The notes beneath the pieces are model-generated. The model saw only the letters and a program-made list of their open reading frames with translations, ran no database searches and was not told the DNA's origin. DNA of 64,000 nucleotides from Scortum barcoo (lineage: Eukaryota > Chordata > Actinopteri > Centrarchiformes > Terapontidae). Below, piece by piece: positions 59,801-64,000 of the stretch (its first letter is position 1; each line of letters starts with the position of its first letter). The DNA is taken from contig CM041553.1 in assembly GCA_023238725.1 (NCBI GenBank), forward strand, positions 23,626,001 to 23,690,000, given 5' to 3'. The position numbers were made by a program, and so were the translations under genes.

Positions 59801-62609
59801 CCAGGAAAATCTGACTTCAATTACAGCAGGGCATAACAGACAAAAAGTAATTTGATAAATTGCACTGACTCTAAAAGTGTCAAAACAAGACTTAGAGTTC
59901 ACAGCTGCAGCTCTGTGAGACTGCACAGCGATGCTTTGAGCTTATGTTAGTATCACCATGCCAGCATGCTCACAAACACGCTGATGTTTCATCTAATTGC
60001 AGTGCACAGTTTAACCGAATCTGCAGAATCTGGCAGTATGAAGATTAGGAGTACAGGACATCAAGGTAACAAGATAAGAAGAAAAAAATATACGTGGTAG
60101 AAATAGTGCATTTATGTATGTTTCACGTATTAATTCAAGGAGATTACAGTCTCCTCATTGCACACAAATCTGATCTTTTGTTTGCCACTAGTTTATGTCT
60201 CTTCAGTAGAGCAGTGAATATTTAAGTCACATTTTGCTTTCATTGTAAAATCAACTTTGAAATTCCAAAAATCTCTCTAAAATTGTGACTCATATCGTGA
60301 GCTCAATATGTGTCAAAAGAATCGCAATATTTTTTATTTTTTTGCACATCATTCAGCTCTACCACGCAACTTACTTCCTATTTGAATCAGTAGAAATGGA
60401 GCAGGGTTGTATTAGTGCTAAATGAAGCTTAATCAAAAAGTTGTTTGCTCTCATGGCTTACAAACTGTTACACATTACAGAACTACTTTTTCCATCCTAA
60501 CACATTTGGCATCTGCCTGCTGTGACAAACACTTTCAGACATACTGCTCTAACTAACCTCTTTCAAACAATTCAGCTCAAACTGTAAATTACAAGGACCA
60601 CTCTCATCAATCACTGCCCAAACACTTTTCCAAAACGCAGGCAGCTCCAGACATGCTGTTTTGGAAAGTTGGGGGATGCATTTCCCCACCTCCGCTACAG
60701 TACAACACACACAAAAAAAAAAAATCAAAGAAACAACATCAACCTGCATTTTGTTCTTCCACAGATCTCTTGTGTTGGACACACAAGAGTGCATGAATTA
60801 AAACGATGATACGTTAATTAATCATTAAAAAAAAAAAAACAATTCAGTCACTTGCTGAGTAACATCTAATTTTGGACTTTTTGTGTCTTTGTCCATATGA
60901 ATCTCTCTACAGACTCTATTTCAGATTCTGCCTTCATTATGTTATTATGAGATTTAACAGAAACTTTTGATGGCTGTGGTTTCACTGTGGCTATGATAAA
61001 TAATGCTAGGTGTGGAACAATAACAAGAACACCTCATCTGAAAATATATGCACCACAAACATTGTATTTCACTAATAATTATCTAAATGTAATGGGAATG
61101 TTGATTGCCATGTTGGTTTTGCATTTCCACAACAGGACTGTCAGTGTAGGTCAGATTCACGTGATAAAGTCTTTTAAGGGTTTTTCATTCATGCCGTTGC
61201 ACCAGCAATTTATGTATATGTATGGAAACTCCCAAACCTGTGCACACATTATGGGCTTCTGGTGACGTCCCACCAGTGGCTGTAGGAATCAGTGACAAAG
61301 GATGACAGTAAAGGAGAAATGGCAACTAACTGGAAAGAAAAATGCTAAACAAGACGTAAGCATCTTAATACGGCCATGTTAACGTGTTACCATGTTCACT
61401 ATCTTTTAGGTTGGACTAAACGACTGAGACGGCCATACCTGGAGCTACACTGCGATCATGGTTAAAAATATTTGAAAAGTTTCCACACTGATTCACACGT
61501 GGTAAAAGAGTACTACTGTTGAGCCTCTGGCTACGTCCCCAATCGGTGATGTCACAGCAGGTGTTTCCCATTATCTGTCAGATCAAAAACACCTGCTGCA
61601 CCATCAATGATTGAGGTGTGGCCAGGAGACCGCAATTTCTTTTTTTTTATTTTTAACCTATGCTGACCAATGCAGCAACTGATTTTTTTAACCTTTTTAC
61701 ACTCTTAATGTTATGATAATGTTAAAGCTTAGCTGTTGTTGAGGATGCCAGACAGTGAAACAGAGGTGAGGCAGCTGAACTTCCACTCACCAGAGTCTCA
61801 CCAGATAAAGGGTACAGATTTTAAACCAAGTCTGACTTTCTCACAGAGCAGAGTGCTGATATTACATTTTATTCCACTTTTTGAACTTCACACCTTTTCC
61901 TGCATTAACACACAACACATCATCCTCCAATATGAACAGATTTCCATCTTGGACTGAGCTTCTGACTTCTTCTTGACCACTGTACTTTTGGAAGAAATGG
62001 CTTATTTCGATTTAGCTAACTTACATTGCTAACCAGGTGAATTTAGAATAAGTTTTTTTTTAGTATTGAATCCTTTGAATACTTTAAAGGTGATAAATAC
62101 TGGGGGTCAGGCTTACCGCTACCTGAGCGCACAAGTTACAAAAAGATAGTGAGCCATATAAGTGCCTGAAACACCTTAGGCCAGACCGTAACGTGCTTGA
62201 CCGTAACTTCACCACATTGCTCACATAACTGTGATCATAATTCACACCCAATGTGCTGACAGCCAGGTGTCTGACCGCATTTGACAGTAAGCAAAAATCA
62301 AGGGTGAAATGTAACTGAAGACAGCTTAATAATGGTTGTTATGAAAGTTTGTCCAAAGGCTGAGGAGTGACACCCAAACAGAAGTACACATTACCCTGTG
62401 TGTGTATATACGTTTGTATTTTTGTGTATCTGTGTTTCTCTTTACCAGGGTGGGAGGGTTATTTACGAATAAATTCTCATTTACAAGCGCCGCCTTCCCT
62501 GGCAGCCAGGTGTGAGAGGCTACAGGGGTCACACCCTGACCTGGTCTGACCCCAGATGACCCTGAAGGTCCAGAGGCCACATTAGTCACTTCAGTAATGA
62601 CCTTCACAG

Positions 62610-62760
62610 ACAGTGGGACAATCCATCCACCCATTATCTATACATACAGTATATAAATATATACTGGCACTCAGGGTTGCAGGAGGGGTGCTGGAGCCTA
62701 TCCCAGATGTCACTGGACTGATCAGGAGTCAAACAGTGGGACAATTAACAAACAAAAGAG
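62610..62760 (+). mobile_element. Dispersed repeat, CCATCCACCCATTATCTATA type
   Basis: CCATCCACCCATTATCTATA, then GGGTTGCAGGAGGGGTGCTG and GAGCCTATCCCAGATGTCAC: the conserved order of a common fish interspersed repeat. Confidence 0.6.
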
Positions 62761-63534
62761 CCAAACAACCTGTGTCTTCCTATCGTTTTTTAAAGCCTTT
62801 TTAAAAAATCATTAAGATACATTTAGATGTTTTTTTTTAGTCTTCAGAACAAAGCTGGTGGTTAATAATCATTTAAAGGCTGTTTGGATGTAACATAAAT
62901 ACTTTTCTTTTCTTTTGCTTTTCTCAGCATCTTCTCAGAGAGAGCAGGTGGAGGCAACATGGTGGAGCCTCTGCCAAGTCACCTGCCCGCTGACTCTTTC
63001 TAATGCTGATGTAGGCCTGCATAAAGCCAGTAACGTGCAAATAAAACAGCCTTTAAATGAGGAAACAAGGGAGGTAATGAAGTTAAGATGAAGGCTGTGT
63101 GGTTCAGCCTTGAGTTGTTTTTCTTAAAGGTTGAAGTGTTTTTTTTCTGAGTGCTTCGAAGGGGTCGAGAGCTGTTGATGAAGTAGGCCTGTAAAGAGAA
63201 AATCATGAGGGACTGACTGATCGAACCTCACCTCGAGCTCCACCGAGTCGATGCTCTGAAACTTTCGATCACGTCACATGATCCTTCTCAGCGGATCTCA
63301 TCTTGGGTCGAGCTTGTTTTGCCAACTGCTGCTCAACTTTTAGATGAACAGTTTTGAACAGACATTTGAGGAAATGCTCTGCCGGCAACCTCACCATGAC
63401 TACAAGGCTCCAGGAAGCGGCTGCACCTGGCGAGCCTATTACATAACCGTAATGTAACGCCACAAGTTGTTGCTGTCACACCTTAGTTTTTGAATGGATT
63501 ACACAAGTAAGATATAACATTAGTGATCTTTAGA

Positions 63535-63720
63535 GGTGTAGGTAGGTAGATTTTGTTTCAGCTGGACAGACCCAGGCTAGCAGTTTCAGCCTGTTTTCAT
63601 ACTTTGTGCTAAGCTAAGCTAACTGCTGTCTCCAGCTCCATCTTTACTGTACAAACATGAGAGTGGTATAGATCTTCTAATTTACCTCTCTGCAGGAAGG
63701 TTAATAATCAAAGTCAGAAA
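63535..63720 (-). mobile_element. MITE-like element, partial copy
   Basis: GCTAAGCTAAGCTAACTGCT, then CATGAGAGTGGTATAGATCT: the shared core in reverse orientation. Confidence 0.55.
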
Positions 63721-64000
63721 AAAACATCAAAACATCTGCAATTGCTCGATACCTTGCAGTTGAAGTGGTATGATTAAATATCCAGAGGCAGTTTAATCAA
63801 CCACTGCCATGATCAAGACTGAACTTTGAGGACCTAAACTACTTGTGATATGCTTGTCATGAAACTTGATTTGACAACTGAATGAACATCGCAAAGTCTG
63901 AACAGAGAGATTAAAGAAAATATCTGAAAGTCGATTGAATATTTGAGAACGACCTGAACCTTATGACTTTGTCCAACTCACTCACAGACACAAGGTGTGG

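Noticed and set aside
60549..60794. 81-codon minus-strand frame with a secretory-looking start
   Set aside because: Tested as col5a3 exon 1, but no phase-1 donor after the hydrophobic part and no match to the family.
63228..63251. Possible 24-nt minus-strand exon (SIDSVELE) with AG and GT borders
   Set aside because: Weak pyrimidine tract and no reading context; chance AG...GT pairs of this size are common.

Overview
The window looks like euchromatic DNA from a ray-finned (teleost) fish. It is AT-rich, full of CA/GT microsatellites and degenerate fish-type dispersed repeats, and carries two multi-exon vertebrate genes with canonical GT-AG introns. There are no operons and no bacterial features. 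All supported coding sequence is on the minus strand.

Region 1 (about 5.7-23.3 kb, minus) is the 5' part of olfm2 (olfactomedin-2 / noelin-2). Two alternative first exons are visible: a signal-peptide exon at 23208-23273 and an MSVPMLKIG-type exon at 19872-20009. They are followed by four shared exons ending at 5734. The large exon(s) encoding the olfactomedin beta-propeller are not in the window and must lie below position 1.

Region 2 (23.3-28.65 kb) is intergenic. It holds the col5a3 3' flank and old repeats.

Region 3 (28651-53294, minus) is a nearly complete fibrillar collagen gene, best assigned to col5a3 (pro-alpha3 chain of type V collagen). I placed 65 coding exons: TSPN domain, acidic tyrosine-rich variable region, short minor helix, a 1011-residue major helix built from 36/45/54/90/108/162-nt exons, a furin-type site, and the C-propeptide (COLFI) ending in TAA at 28651. 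Only the signal-peptide exon is missing. Two exons do not read through: a helix exon is 2 nt too long (38035-38090) and the first C-propeptide exon is 1 nt too short (32021-32353). The other splice sites and frames fit, so these are sequence errors or very recent lesions.

Region 4 (53.3-64 kb) has no exon I can support. It is probably col5a3 intron 1 and upstream DNA, with a long GATA microsatellite and repeats.

The olfm2-col5a3 pair in the same orientation matches the human OLFM2-COL5A3 neighbourhood and the paralogous pairs OLFM1-COL5A1 and OLFM3-COL11A1. Both genes encode secreted or extracellular proteins, but nothing here shows a joint function. I found no new molecular system. The best leads are the two frame lesions, splice sites embedded in dinucleotide repeats in olfm2, and the unusual acidic variable region of this col5a3.
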